Virus record (IMG/VR): IMGVR_UViG_3300047440_000258
Coordinates: 1 to 34,530 of that record
From: a virus
Length of the DNA stretch: 34,530 nt
Direction: 5' to 3' (one strand)
Numbering within the stretch: the stretch's first letter is position 1; every line of letters starts with the position of its first letter. The notes below the pieces were generated by a model that saw only the letters and a list, made by a program, of their open reading frames with translations, was not told the origin of the DNA and ran no database searches. The position numbers were made by a program, and so were the translations under genes. Shown here piece by piece: positions 23,667 to 29,612 of this stretch.

Positions 23667-24013
23667 TGCCCGCAACAGTGCGCATCCCTGCGAAGCGCTC
23701 GAAGTACGGCAGCCGCATCACAGAATATGGGGGCCGAAAATTCCATAGCGCGGCGGAAGCGAGGCAGGCGGCGGAGTTAGACTTGCTACTGAAGTGCAAG
23801 CAGATCGTATCCTGGGATGCGCAGGTTCCCATGCCGATCCGCGTCAACGGAGTCTATATTTGTACACTGATCCTGGATTTTGGCGTTCACGAAACCCGCG
23901 GGAAGTTCTACTATATTGAAACCAAGGGATTCGAGACGGCTATCTACAGGCTCAAGATGAAGCTATTGCGGGCCACATATCCAAACATCGATGTCCGCGT
24001 GGTGAAAGTCTGA
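23666..24013 (+). CDS. DUF1064 PDDEXK-type nuclease-like protein
   Basis: The 115-residue protein has the DUF1064 order: SKYGSRITEYGGRKFHSAAEARQA (read in parts), ILDFGVHETRGKFYYIETKGFE and YRLKMKLLRATYP. The candidate catalytic residues are E33 in SAAEAR, D in LILDFGV and E/K in IETKG, i.e. a PDDEXK-like E-D-ExK arrangement. Family members lie in phage replication modules and are thought to be structure-specific or resolvase-like nucleases; activity for this one is inferred. Confidence 0.75.
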   Translation: MPATVRIPAKRSKYGSRITEYGGRKFHSAAEARQAAELDLLLKCKQIVSWDAQVPMPIRVNGVYICTLILDFGVHETRGKFYYIETKGFETAIYRLKMKLLRATYPNIDVRVVKV

Positions 24014-24225
24014 TGTGGACTCCTAAGAAACTAGCGCATCTGGAGGCGATGCGGAACCCGTCGCCTAAGCCCCGCAAGCGATGGCAATACGTGTCGCGCT
24101 TGGGCAAGCACCGGCTGATACCACTCGAAGGCGAGTCTGTATGGAGCATGACGCCATCGGAGGCAACCTGGCGGCGCATCAGCGATATGCTCGATAAGTG
24201 GAACCGGGAGCACGGGCGCGTATGA
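24013..24225 (+). CDS. 70-residue basic hypothetical protein
   Basis: Rich in Arg, Lys, Trp and Pro (MWTPKKLAHLEAMRNPSP, RKRWQYVSRLGKHRLIPLEG) with a C-terminal helix (ATWRRISDMLDKWNREHG). Start shares a base with the DUF1064 stop (TGATG). Composition suggests nucleic-acid contact; family not identified. Confidence 0.55.
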   Translation: MWTPKKLAHLEAMRNPSPKPRKRWQYVSRLGKHRLIPLEGESVWSMTPSEATWRRISDMLDKWNREHGRV

Positions 24226-24407
24226 TCGTACTCTGCCGCATTTGCCAGCTACGGCGCGTTTACGGGCGTTTTCAGGACTGCCTAGCCTGCCGCATGGATC
24301 AGCGCGATCAGGACAACCAGGAGCGCCGTAGGCGTCAGGAAGTAGCCATTAGGCGGCTATCGGTGGGATACGACTATCAGGAGGGAGCAAATGGCCACCA
24401 AGATTAG
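24222..24407 (+). CDS. 61-residue zinc-ribbon-like protein
   Basis: Starts at the ATG overlapping the upstream stop (ATGA). Two Cys pairs (CRIC at ~5-8 and CLAC at ~20-23) form a short ribbon, followed by a highly charged helix (DQRDQDNQERRRRQEVAIR). A DNA- or RNA-binding adaptor is plausible. Its 3' end carries the AGGAGGGAG site for the next gene. Confidence 0.6.
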   Translation: MIVLCRICQLRRVYGRFQDCLACRMDQRDQDNQERRRRQEVAIRRLSVGYDYQEGANGHQD

Positions 24408-24594
24408 CGAGGTGATAGAGGCGTTGCTGGAGATCCAGAATATCCACGGCGATCTGCCGGTGTTGGCCTTGGATGAGAACCATTACGACAAAGATGAGGA
24501 TACTGGATTTAGCGATTACGAATGGCAGCCCGCCGAGGTCAAAATAGGCAAGTGGTATATGGCGATGGTGGTCAGGATTGGAGCAATCACATGA
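24391..24594 (+). CDS. Small acidic conserved phage protein
   Basis: The 67-residue protein has the layout ISEVIEALLEIQNIHGDLPV followed by acidic turns and a strand-rich end, which I recognise as a frequent small phage protein of unknown function (helix-then-HGDLPV pattern). Very good ribosome binding site. Overlaps the next start by ATGA. Confidence 0.65.
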   Translation: MATKISEVIEALLEIQNIHGDLPVLALDENHYDKDEDTGFSDYEWQPAEVKIGKWYMAMVVRIGAIT

Positions 24595-24866
24595 GCGAGC
24601 CATTTGACGTTCCCGAGAAGCGCTGTAAGCGCGGCCACGTAATACCACTCAATGGCGCGGTGGTGGGCCATGAGAAGGATGTCTTCGGAGCGATCCATCC
24701 AGTAGTCCTTAAGAATCCTAGGCTTATCTGCGAGGAATGCGCCCATATCGACAGCGGGGGCGAGACGCTCGAAGGAATGAGGCATCGCCCGGTCAAGGGC
24801 AAGCGGCTAGAGAAGCTGGGGCAAGAGAGCTTCCTGAATACGGTACCGGCGAAATTTATCAGCTGA
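24591..24866 (+). CDS. Hypothetical protein with CxxGH and CxxC motifs
   Basis: Start at 24591 (ATGA with the upstream stop), 91 residues. Cys/His residues C12, H16, C48 and C51 (KRCKRGHVIP, LICEECAHID) suggest a single zinc site. The C-terminal part is basic. It shares a base with the methyltransferase start. Role unknown. Confidence 0.6.
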   Translation: MSEPFDVPEKRCKRGHVIPLNGAVVGHEKDVFGAIHPVVLKNPRLICEECAHIDSGGETLEGMRHRPVKGKRLEKLGQESFLNTVPAKFIS

Positions 24867-25597
24867 TGCGGAAGCCTTTGGCGATTGACCTATTCTGCGG
24901 CTTGGGTGGCTGGACCGAGGGCCTTTTAGCCGAAGGCTATGACGTGGTGGGATTCGATATAGAGCGCCATGTGTACGGGGATCAAAAGTATCCAGCCCAG
25001 TTAGTTCTTCAGGACGTACTGACGCTACACGGATCGCAGTTTAAAACGGCTGCGCTGATTGTGGCTAGCCCTCCCTGTCAGGCTTACTCTTATCGAGCAA
25101 TGCCTTGGAAGAAGGCCAAGGCCCTACCCCCTCCAGATAATTCCCTGTTTGAAGCATGTTTCCGCATTGCTGGTGAGGCTGGAGTGCCACTGGTGGTGGA
25201 GAACGTCAAGGGGGCTCAGAAGTGGGTAGGGCGCGCCAAGGCCCACTATGGAAGTTTCTACCTATGGGGCGATGTCGAGTCCGTGGGTTCTTCAATAATC
25301 GCCGGCGAGTTTAGGTTTGGGCAAGCGCTTAAAAAAGGGCAGGCCGTGAAAGTACCTGGGATGAATTGGAGCGGATCAGACAAGCCTGGGTATGTGGCGC
25401 AAGCGTTCAATGGTACGGCAGTGAAGAACCATGCTCACGGCGGCGGTTGGTTTCACGAGAATAGAGATCATCCCCTTAGGGCCACTTCAAGCGGATCATT
25501 GGCGCGCAGAATGGCAAGCGCGAACGTGGCTAAAATCCCTTTCCCTCTATCAAGTTACATAGCTAGATCGTTCAGGCATCGTAAATTTATTTCGTGA
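24866..25597 (+). CDS. C5-cytosine DNA methyltransferase
   Basis: The ATG within TGATG at 24866 gives 243 residues, preferred to a longer frame from 24737. Motif I is FCGLGG (10-15), motif IV is SPPCQ with catalytic C71, motif VI is ENV (112-114), and the C-terminal motif X-like helix is SSYIARSF (~229-236). It transfers a methyl group from SAM to cytosine C5. It is shorter than typical host enzymes (target-recognition region reduced), like many phage copies that protect DNA from host restriction. No cognate restriction enzyme is adjacent. Sequence specificity cannot be read from the protein. Confidence 0.9.
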   Translation: MRKPLAIDLFCGLGGWTEGLLAEGYDVVGFDIERHVYGDQKYPAQLVLQDVLTLHGSQFKTAALIVASPPCQAYSYRAMPWKKAKALPPPDNSLFEACFRIAGEAGVPLVVENVKGAQKWVGRAKAHYGSFYLWGDVESVGSSIIAGEFRFGQALKKGQAVKVPGMNWSGSDKPGYVAQAFNGTAVKNHAHGGGWFHENRDHPLRATSSGSLARRMASANVAKIPFPLSSYIARSFRHRKFIS

Positions 25598-26170
25598 AAT
25601 AGTGGAACTGGCGCGGCGGTGATCGCGTACCGAGTCCCGAGGCGGAGAGCCTTGGGGCGGCAACTGGTGAGACACGGTGATTGAAACAGTATCATGCAGC
25701 GGATGCCAACGATGCCCGGTGGGACTATCCTGCCGCCAGTTTTTGTGTTATGATGGTTCTGCCTACCAAGGCACTCAGTTCCGGGGCACCCGCGGGGGCC
25801 AGCCGTAAAAAGCTCCACCGCGCCAGTGCCCCAACTCGAATACCTTGCTGGCCGAGTTGGAACCTGAGTGCGACGCATTCAACAACCCGAGACAGTATTG
25901 GGCACGAGGGCGATCCCTGGCGTGCTGGTTTCCCATTACACAGGTAGAGCTTCAACGAAACCAACTAGTTGCACCAAGATAGGCTCGGAGGAGTGGGGAC
26001 CGTCCTGCCAGACACAGGCGTCATCACCTGGATTTAAGCATTCAGGTTAAAGAGTGAGCGCCCTGCTTGGAATTGGGACCTGGGCAGGGAGAACCCAAAC
26101 TATCTAGTGCTTTGGAGTAGTCTTCTGACAGAAGCAGTTTAAGGCCAAACCCCTTAGACCAAGGGCAAAG
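25598..26170 (+). ncRNA. Candidate large structured non-coding RNA upstream of HNH endonuclease gene
   Basis: About 570 nt without a credible reading frame in an otherwise gapless operon. Pairings seen directly: 25635-25643 with 25649-25657; 25656-25662 with 25731-25737; 25771-25782 with 25859-25871 (one bulge); 25783-25788 with 25827-25832; 25833-25838 with 25853-25858; 25902-25910 with 25915-25925; 26026-26030 with 26043-26047; 26061-26066 with 26084-26089; 26122-26126 with 26130-26134. Three of these join with no free bases as a three-way junction. An alternative long stem is 25607-25616 with 25818-25827. A ribozyme/intron remnant or a large phage RNA of the ROOL/GOLLD kind are possible; class undecided. 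Confidence 0.6.
26151..26165 (+). promoter_or_regulatory. Hairpin sequestering the HNH ribosome binding site
   Basis: CCCTT (26151-26155) pairs with AAGGG (26161-26165) around AGACC. AAGGG is the only Shine-Dalgarno-like sequence for the GTG start at 26172, so the hairpin would hide it. Phage T4 homing endonuclease genes use similar hairpins to limit translation. Confidence 0.5.
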
Positions 26171-26171
26171 T

Positions 26172-26726
26172 GTGAACAAAAAAATCCTAGATCGAGAAAA
26201 CAGAAAATTGTTCGATCCGGCGTTCACGAAGTTTTATGGACGCGCTTGGGAACCGCGCGACAGGAAGAGAAACCCACAGACGCTCGCTCGACGCATTGCT
26301 TTGAAGTTGGATTTATCGACGGCCAATCTCACCAAGAAACGCGCGCGTGCAATACTGCTGGATTTCGTTGGGCATATGCCACTGGTTGAAGCGCCTAGGG
26401 TTGTAGTCGTTAAGACCAAGCAGGCGAAACCCCAGAAGCTCACCCCGCGAATAGTAAAACAGAAGCCGAATGGCCGTAAGCCTAACGCCTTCTACGATTC
26501 GAGGGAATGGTTCGCGCTTCGCTATCAAGTCCTGAAATTGTACAAAGCTTGTTGCCAGTGCTGCGGCAGATCACGCCGAGATGGAATCATAATTCACGTC
26601 GATCATATCAAGCCGCGTCACGACTACCCTGAGCTTGAATTAGAACTTAGCAACCTGCAAGTTCTTTGTAATGAATGCAATCTAGGTAAATCGAACGTAG
26701 ACAATACAGACTGGAGAACCGCATGA
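26172..26726 (+). CDS. HNH endonuclease
   Basis: GTG start, 184 residues. The C-terminal part is a complete HNH unit: zinc cysteines around C127-C131, H142-V-D-H145, then NLQVLCNECN (161-170) with C166/C169 and K173, i.e. the CxxC...HVDHxKP...N...CxxCNxxK pattern. The first ~100 residues are basic and helical and may bind DNA; FYDSREWFALRYQVL precedes the catalytic part, as is usual. It is more A/T-rich in its codons than the flanking genes, suggesting acquisition. The stop overlaps the next ATG (ATGA). A free-standing homing endonuclease is the best reading; a packaging-associated HNH nuclease is less likely this far from the terminase. Confidence 0.85.
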   Translation: MNKKILDRENRKLFDPAFTKFYGRAWEPRDRKRNPQTLARRIALKLDLSTANLTKKRARAILLDFVGHMPLVEAPRVVVVKTKQAKPQKLTPRIVKQKPNGRKPNAFYDSREWFALRYQVLKLYKACCQCCGRSRRDGIIIHVDHIKPRHDYPELELELSNLQVLCNECNLGKSNVDNTDWRTA

Positions 26727-27370
26727 CCCGCTGCCCGCATTGTGGCAAATCGCTAGAAGTTAAGCAAATAACTGGGATTATTGGACTTAGCGAAGTGGAA
26801 GAGTGGTTCTGTCGTGAATTTTGGCCGCTGTTTCCACGCAAGGTTGGCAAATATGCGGCGCTCAAAGCCTGGAAGAAAGCAGCGACTAGCGAGAATTCAA
26901 AAGACGCGATTATGGCGGGCTTAAAGGCGCAACTACCGAGGATGCAATCACTTAGCAAGGAATTCATCCCTCACGCGTCGACATGGCTCAACGGGCGCAG
27001 ATGGGAGGATGAGCGTCCAGCGTCCAGCGAACGTCCAGCGAACGTCCAGCGAAAAATCGCCTGCCAACTATGCGGGGATGCGGGGACCATTAGCAGCTTC
27101 CCCGATGCGGATACGATGGTGCTTGCGCCCTGCTCCTGCGCGCGTGGTGCGCTTCCAGGGCTGATGGTGGGCGTCTACAGGGTATCGACGGGCGAGCGCT
27201 TAGGCGATGCGCCAGTGCAGTGTTCCCTCTGTGCCGATACGGGGATTATGCGAGCATCTGAGTGCATCATTGCAGGATTACGGGTAGATGCCCGCCTAGA
27301 GCGCTGCTCTTGCGCTCGCGGGCAGTTGCCGGGGCTCGTGATACCCCAGGCGGAGGAGACGCCCTTCTAG
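26723..27370 (+). CDS. Replication-initiator/helicase-loader-like protein with zinc motifs
   Basis: Of 215 residues, the N-terminus has a zinc knuckle (CPHCGKSL). Residues ~27-95 hold a pattern typical of phage replication proteins: WFCREFWPLFPRKVGKYAAL, KAWKKA, then IPHASTWLNGRRWEDE. After a linker (ERPASSERPA) there are two related Cys modules, CQLCGDAGTI...CSCARG and CSLCADTGIM...CSCARG, probably a DnaJ-type double zinc finger. A loader or origin-binding role is inferred. The linker is encoded by 11-bp repeats that could be iterons. It ends the rightward early operon; its TAG overlaps the TAG of the converging gene. Confidence 0.7.
   Translation: MTRCPHCGKSLEVKQITGIIGLSEVEEWFCREFWPLFPRKVGKYAALKAWKKAATSENSKDAIMAGLKAQLPRMQSLSKEFIPHASTWLNGRRWEDERPASSERPANVQRKIACQLCGDAGTISSFPDADTMVLAPCSCARGALPGLMVGVYRVSTGERLGDAPVQCSLCADTGIMRASECIIAGLRVDARLERCSCARGQLPGLVIPQAEETPF
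27014..27053 (+). repeat. Four CGTCCAG repeats (iteron-like) inside the replication gene
   Basis: CGTCCAG starts at 27014, 27021, 27032 and 27043; the last two intervals are 11 bp, close to one helical turn (unit CGTCCAGCGAA). An A-rich stretch follows at once (GAAAAATC). Not a multiple of three, so the repeats are not explained by peptide repetition. Confidence 0.75.
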
Positions 27371-27474
27371 CGCGTTCTATGCTTGCGCGGTTTAAGCTGT
27401 ATGATCCAGGCTATGGCGCTGACGGATAGGGAGCAGAGGCCGGCGCGGAACAGCAGGAGGCCGATTTCATTCAT
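27367..27474 (-). CDS. 35-residue single-TM micro-protein
   Basis: ATG overlaps the stop of a 24-codon frame (ATGA). The peptide is one hydrophobic helix (MNEIGLLLFRAGLCSLSVSA, then IAWIIQ) with a basic tail (KPRKHRTR). Last gene of the third early operon; its stop overlaps the stop of the converging replication gene. Evidence is coupling and topology. Confidence 0.45.
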   Translation of the reverse strand: MNEIGLLLFRAGLCSLSVSAIAWIIQLKPRKHRTR

Positions 27475-27545
27475 GACGGTTCTTCCCAATCTGACGGTAG
27501 TGGGCGAACCGTGATCGCCATGTTGCTGATGATGTTGGTTTCCAT
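27471..27545 (-). CDS. 24-residue possible leader peptide
   Basis: Short frame behind AGGAGG (spacing about 12 nt, long), ending in ATGA overlap with the 35-codon gene. Peptide: METNIISNMAITVRPLPSDW plus four residues. It may be a translated coupler and not a functional protein; an upstream extension in the same frame is also open. Confidence 0.3.
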   Translation of the reverse strand: METNIISNMAITVRPLPSDWEEPS

Positions 27546-27571
27546 GGTGTTATCTTGCCTCCTGATTCTGT

Positions 27572-27736
27572 CTATAATCCGTGCGTGTGATCCATACCGA
27601 GCCGCTTGCACGCTTCGTAAGCGGCGGCGGTCTTGGCTTCGTATTCCCGCTGATTCTGTATCGATGTTCTAGGATTGTTCCTTAGCGGAAATCTTCGCTC
27701 TATCGCGTATGCGCTTGGGGATGGTTCCCGCTTCAT
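27572..27736 (-). CDS. 54-residue possible micro-protein
   Basis: ATG lies inside the preceding gene (68-nt overlap). The second half looks protein-like (NQREYEAKTAAAYEACKRLG), the first half basic and low in structure. No good ribosome binding site. It fills an otherwise empty gap in the minus-strand operon, but support is weak. Confidence 0.3.
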   Translation of the reverse strand: MKREPSPSAYAIERRFPLRNNPRTSIQNQREYEAKTAAAYEACKRLGMDHTHGL

Positions 27737-27920
27737 CGCAAACGTGGTTTCTCTTGAACGCGCGCGCTTTGCTCATCTTTCCGCACGCGCATTTCTCCAC
27801 GGGTTGCCGTTTCCTGGGCTTCCCGCGCGCTGCAAGGCCACCGAGGGAGCCAACTGCGGCTAGATCACCCTTAGCGGCGCGCAAGCGGCCTAGCGCTACT
27901 GCTGCTTCGTTTTTAGGCAT
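27669..27920 (-). CDS. Small zinc-binding-type protein with KNEAAVALGR tag
   Basis: Start at 27920, behind AGGAAGG. The 83-residue product begins with MPKNEAAVALGR, followed by a Gly/Ala-rich basic stretch and a zinc-type cluster (EKCACGKMSKARAFKRNHVC). The first 12 residues match the start of the gene upstream, whose rest is different. The K-N-x-AAVALGR motif is known to me from small phage and bacterial proteins of unknown function. Confidence 0.6.
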   Translation of the reverse strand: MPKNEAAVALGRLRAAKGDLAAVGSLGGLAARGKPRKRQPVEKCACGKMSKARAFKRNHVCDEAGTIPKRIRDRAKISAKEQS

Positions 27921-28092
27921 CACCTTCCTCATAGTCGATTACGGCGCTAGTGACGCAATCGCCGCACTTTACGCCGATACGTTTCATACGCTCAAAGTCC
28001 GCATCGGGGATATTGCCTAAATGCACCCACAGCCCACAAGAGCAACACCTTAACTTGCGGCCTAGGGCGACGGCGGCGGGGTTTTTGGTCAT
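27913..28092 (-). CDS. Small zinc-binding-type protein with KNPAAVALGR tag
   Basis: Start at 28092 overlaps the upstream stop (ATGA), 59 residues. MTKNPAAVALGRK is followed by two Cys pairs (CCSC and CGDC) typical of a zinc ribbon, and an acidic end (VIDYEEGDA). Paralogous N-terminus to the next gene, pointing to a shared docking or DNA-contact tag. Confidence 0.65.
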   Translation of the reverse strand: MTKNPAAVALGRKLRCCSCGLWVHLGNIPDADFERMKRIGVKCGDCVTSAVIDYEEGDA

Positions 28093-28337
28093 TTGGTCCA
28101 GCCTCCCGCTGATCTGCGAGTGACGAGCCCGTATAGCTCCGGGAAGGCTTTTATCCACCCGCGCGCTTCGGCTTCAGAAGAGCATTCCCTAAAGCCGCCG
28201 TCTTTGTCTTCAATCGCCCAATCTGCTGGGGGATTATCGCATCGTCGATCTAGGTTCTCGCGGCGATGAATCCAGACTTTGGCGTCAGTGGACCATTCTG
28301 GCACGTCGCCTGCGCCGCACAATTTGCAGTTATTCAT
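28089..28337 (-). CDS. Small CxxC protein of unknown function
   Basis: 82 residues with a zinc-type start (MNNCKLCGAG), a Trp-containing middle (DVPEWSTDAKVWIHRRENLD), another Cys and an end typical of small alpha/beta domains (SEAEARGWIKAFPELYGLV). Coupled by ATGA on both sides. No family recognised. Confidence 0.6.
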   Translation of the reverse strand: MNNCKLCGAGDVPEWSTDAKVWIHRRENLDRRCDNPPADWAIEDKDGGFRECSSEAEARGWIKAFPELYGLVTRRSAGGWTK

Positions 28338-28471
28338 GCGAGCCTCATCTGCCGATACAGGTGCCCAGCTGCACGCCTGAGGATATGCGCACCTTCCCAG
28401 TTCAGCGTGGCTTCGCAGAGCTTCGCTAGGGTCAGGCAGAGTTCGCGGCCCGGACCGTTGTAGGTAATCAT
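28334..28471 (-). CDS. 45-residue helical micro-protein
   Basis: Overlaps both neighbours by ATGA. The peptide (MITYNGPGRELCLTLAKLCE, then ATLNWEGAHILRRAAGHLYR) is basic and helical. The coupling at both ends is good evidence that it is expressed; function unknown. Confidence 0.55.
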   Translation of the reverse strand: MITYNGPGRELCLTLAKLCEATLNWEGAHILRRAAGHLYRQMRLA

Positions 28472-28668
28472 TGCGACACTTTGTCCCAAGTCAGGCAAAG
28501 CAGGTAGTTTTTGGCATGTGCCAAGCGCTTGCTGGCGTCTTCAGAAAAGCGATCACCGGATGTCTCCATCCAAGCTTTGTGCAGGATGCGAATAGCAGCA
28601 TCGTTCGCGACGCTCCATTCGCGCTTGGCTTGCAGCCACTCGAACGTGCTCATGTTTTGTGTGCTCAT
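28468..28668 (-). CDS. 66-residue hypothetical protein
   Basis: Start taken at 28668, just after the stop of the upstream gene; a second Met at 28653 is possible and neither has a strong ribosome binding site. Helical and charged (STFEWLQAKREWSVANDAAI, ASKRLAHAKNYLLCLTWD). No family recognised. A longer frame to 28818 is rejected because it reads through the upstream gene in another phase. Confidence 0.55.
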   Translation of the reverse strand: MSTQNMSTFEWLQAKREWSVANDAAIRILHKAWMETSGDRFSEDASKRLAHAKNYLLCLTWDKVSQ

Positions 28669-28672
28669 GGGG

Positions 28673-28849
28673 TTATAGCTCGAACTTACGAAGCTGGATC
28701 GGTCCAAAGATATTCGGAATCTCAGTGACTCCGCGAGACAGAAGCTCATCAACGATCTCATTGGCGGCGCGTTTCGCGTTCGCGCCAAAGATGCCGAATG
28801 ACGCTTTCTGAAGCTCAAGATACTCTTTCATCAAAGATGGTGTGCTCAT
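28673..28849 (-). CDS. 58-residue hypothetical protein
   Basis: AGGAGA lies 6 nt before the ATG, the best ribosome binding site of this operon. The peptide starts MSTPSLMKEYLELQKASFGI and continues GANAKRAANEIVDELLSRGV, ending in a strand-like segment with IFGPIQLRKFEL. Soluble, helical; family not identified. Confidence 0.6.
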   Translation of the reverse strand: MSTPSLMKEYLELQKASFGIFGANAKRAANEIVDELLSRGVTEIPNIFGPIQLRKFEL

Positions 28850-28859
28850 GGGTCTCCTG

Positions 28860-29009
28860 TTAGGCTGCTACTTCTGATTCATCATCGTCAGCATCAGAGC
28901 ATTCATCGCACAAGCAGTCAATATGCGTGCAACCAATGCCGTAGCAAAGATGGTCACGATCACAAACCGGGCAAGTGTGAATATGCGATGCGCTGTAGAT
29001 GTTTTCCAT
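28860..29009 (-). CDS. 49-residue Cys-rich zinc micro-protein, first gene of third early operon
   Basis: Six cysteines and several histidines form two possible zinc knuckles (HTCPVCDRDHLC, then GIGCTHIDCLCDEC), followed by an acidic tail (SDADDDESE). The ATG is 6 nt after a -10 box with no ribosome binding site, so it should be translated from a leaderless mRNA, like the first genes at 22974 and 23049. Confidence 0.65.
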   Translation of the reverse strand: MENIYSASHIHTCPVCDRDHLCYGIGCTHIDCLCDECSDADDDESEVAA

Positions 29010-29015
29010 AACCCA

Positions 29016-29045
29016 ATCTTACAGCAGCGGTGGTCTAGATGTCAA
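29016..29045 (-). promoter_or_regulatory. Sigma70-type promoter, leftward, leaderless
   Basis: Minus strand: perfect TTGACA (29045-29040), 18-nt spacer, TAAGAT (29021-29016), then 6 nt to the ATG at 29009. Same geometry as the two promoters near 23000, but no palindrome over the -35. Confidence 0.7.
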
Positions 29046-29053
29046 GGACTAAT

Positions 29054-29084
29054 TTGCAACTATTTTCGCTGACGATGGTAAACT
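29054..29084 (+). promoter_or_regulatory. Weak candidate promoter for the small terminase gene
   Basis: TTGCAA (29054-29059), 19-nt spacer, TAAACT (29079-29084), then 7 nt to the ATG at 29092. Spacing and -10 are poor, but the gene has no ribosome binding site, which fits a leaderless start. Confidence 0.35.
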
Positions 29085-29091
29085 TCGATTG

Positions 29092-29598
29092 ATGCAGCCT
29101 GGCAGACCTTCGAGTTATACCGATGAAATCGCGGATCTCGTTTGTAATGAGATCTCTAGAGGCGAATCTCTTCGCAAGATTTGCTCCGATCCAGGCTTGC
29201 CTTGCAAGGAAACTGTGCTTCATTGGCTCGTAAACCGTCCAGATTTCTTCGCCAGGTACGCGCGCGCAAGGCAGGCTCAGGCCGAAGTCATGGATGAGCG
29301 AATCATGGAAACAGCCGAACGCTGCGTGTCTGGCGAGCTAGACCCGCACGCGGCTAAGGTTGCAATAGGCGCATACCAATGGCGCGCGGCTAAGCTCGCG
29401 CCCAAGGTCTACGGCGACGCGATGCAGCTGCGCCATGCTGACGCTGACGGCAATAAGATGACCGTTGAGGTAACGCGCGTTGCGCCTCGCGCACAGCGCG
29501 TAATAGATGTTACGCCAGCAGCAGCCGGCGCCCGCCGGCGCCTGCCGGCAGCAGACGACGGGGTGGCAGGGGGTATAGCGTCCGAAGGCGCCGACTGA
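29092..29598 (+). CDS. Terminase small subunit
   Basis: The 168-residue protein has the layout of Sf6/T7-type small terminases of the GRPSxYT family: MQPGRPSSYTDEIADLVCNE, then an HTH (GESLRKICSDPGLPCKETVL, HWL), then the ARARQAQAEVMDERI helix pair. The C-terminal region is Arg/Ala-rich and less ordered. It recognises the packaging start site and regulates the large subunit. It is separated from the large terminase gene by ~1.7 kb, unusually far. TTG at 29089 is an alternative start; ATG is preferred. Confidence 0.85.
   Translation: MQPGRPSSYTDEIADLVCNEISRGESLRKICSDPGLPCKETVLHWLVNRPDFFARYARARQAQAEVMDERIMETAERCVSGELDPHAAKVAIGAYQWRAAKLAPKVYGDAMQLRHADADGNKMTVEVTRVAPRAQRVIDVTPAAAGARRRLPAADDGVAGGIASEGAD
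29524..29553 (+). repeat. Three 10-bp GC-rich repeats at the end of the small terminase gene
   Basis: GCCGGCGCCC, GCCGGCGCCT and GCCGGCAGCA follow one another from 29524. Each contains the GCCGGC palindrome, so strong local pairing is expected. Packaging sites lie within small terminase genes in several phages. Confidence 0.7.
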
Positions 29599-29612
29599 GA
29601 GAGGGTACCCGT

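Noticed and set aside
25555-25947. Frames on both strands inside the candidate structured RNA
   Set aside because: Non-ATG or poorly placed starts, low-quality composition, and overlap with paired helices. None resembles a known protein.
25598-26726. Group I intron containing the HNH gene
   Set aside because: The methyltransferase frame appears complete, the HNH stop is coupled to the next gene, and I could not find the conserved P7-type core pairing. Kept only as an alternative.
27511-27672. Plus-strand 53-codon hydrophobic frame
   Set aside because: No ribosome binding site and opposite to the operon of this region; the minus-strand micro-frames have stop-start coupling.
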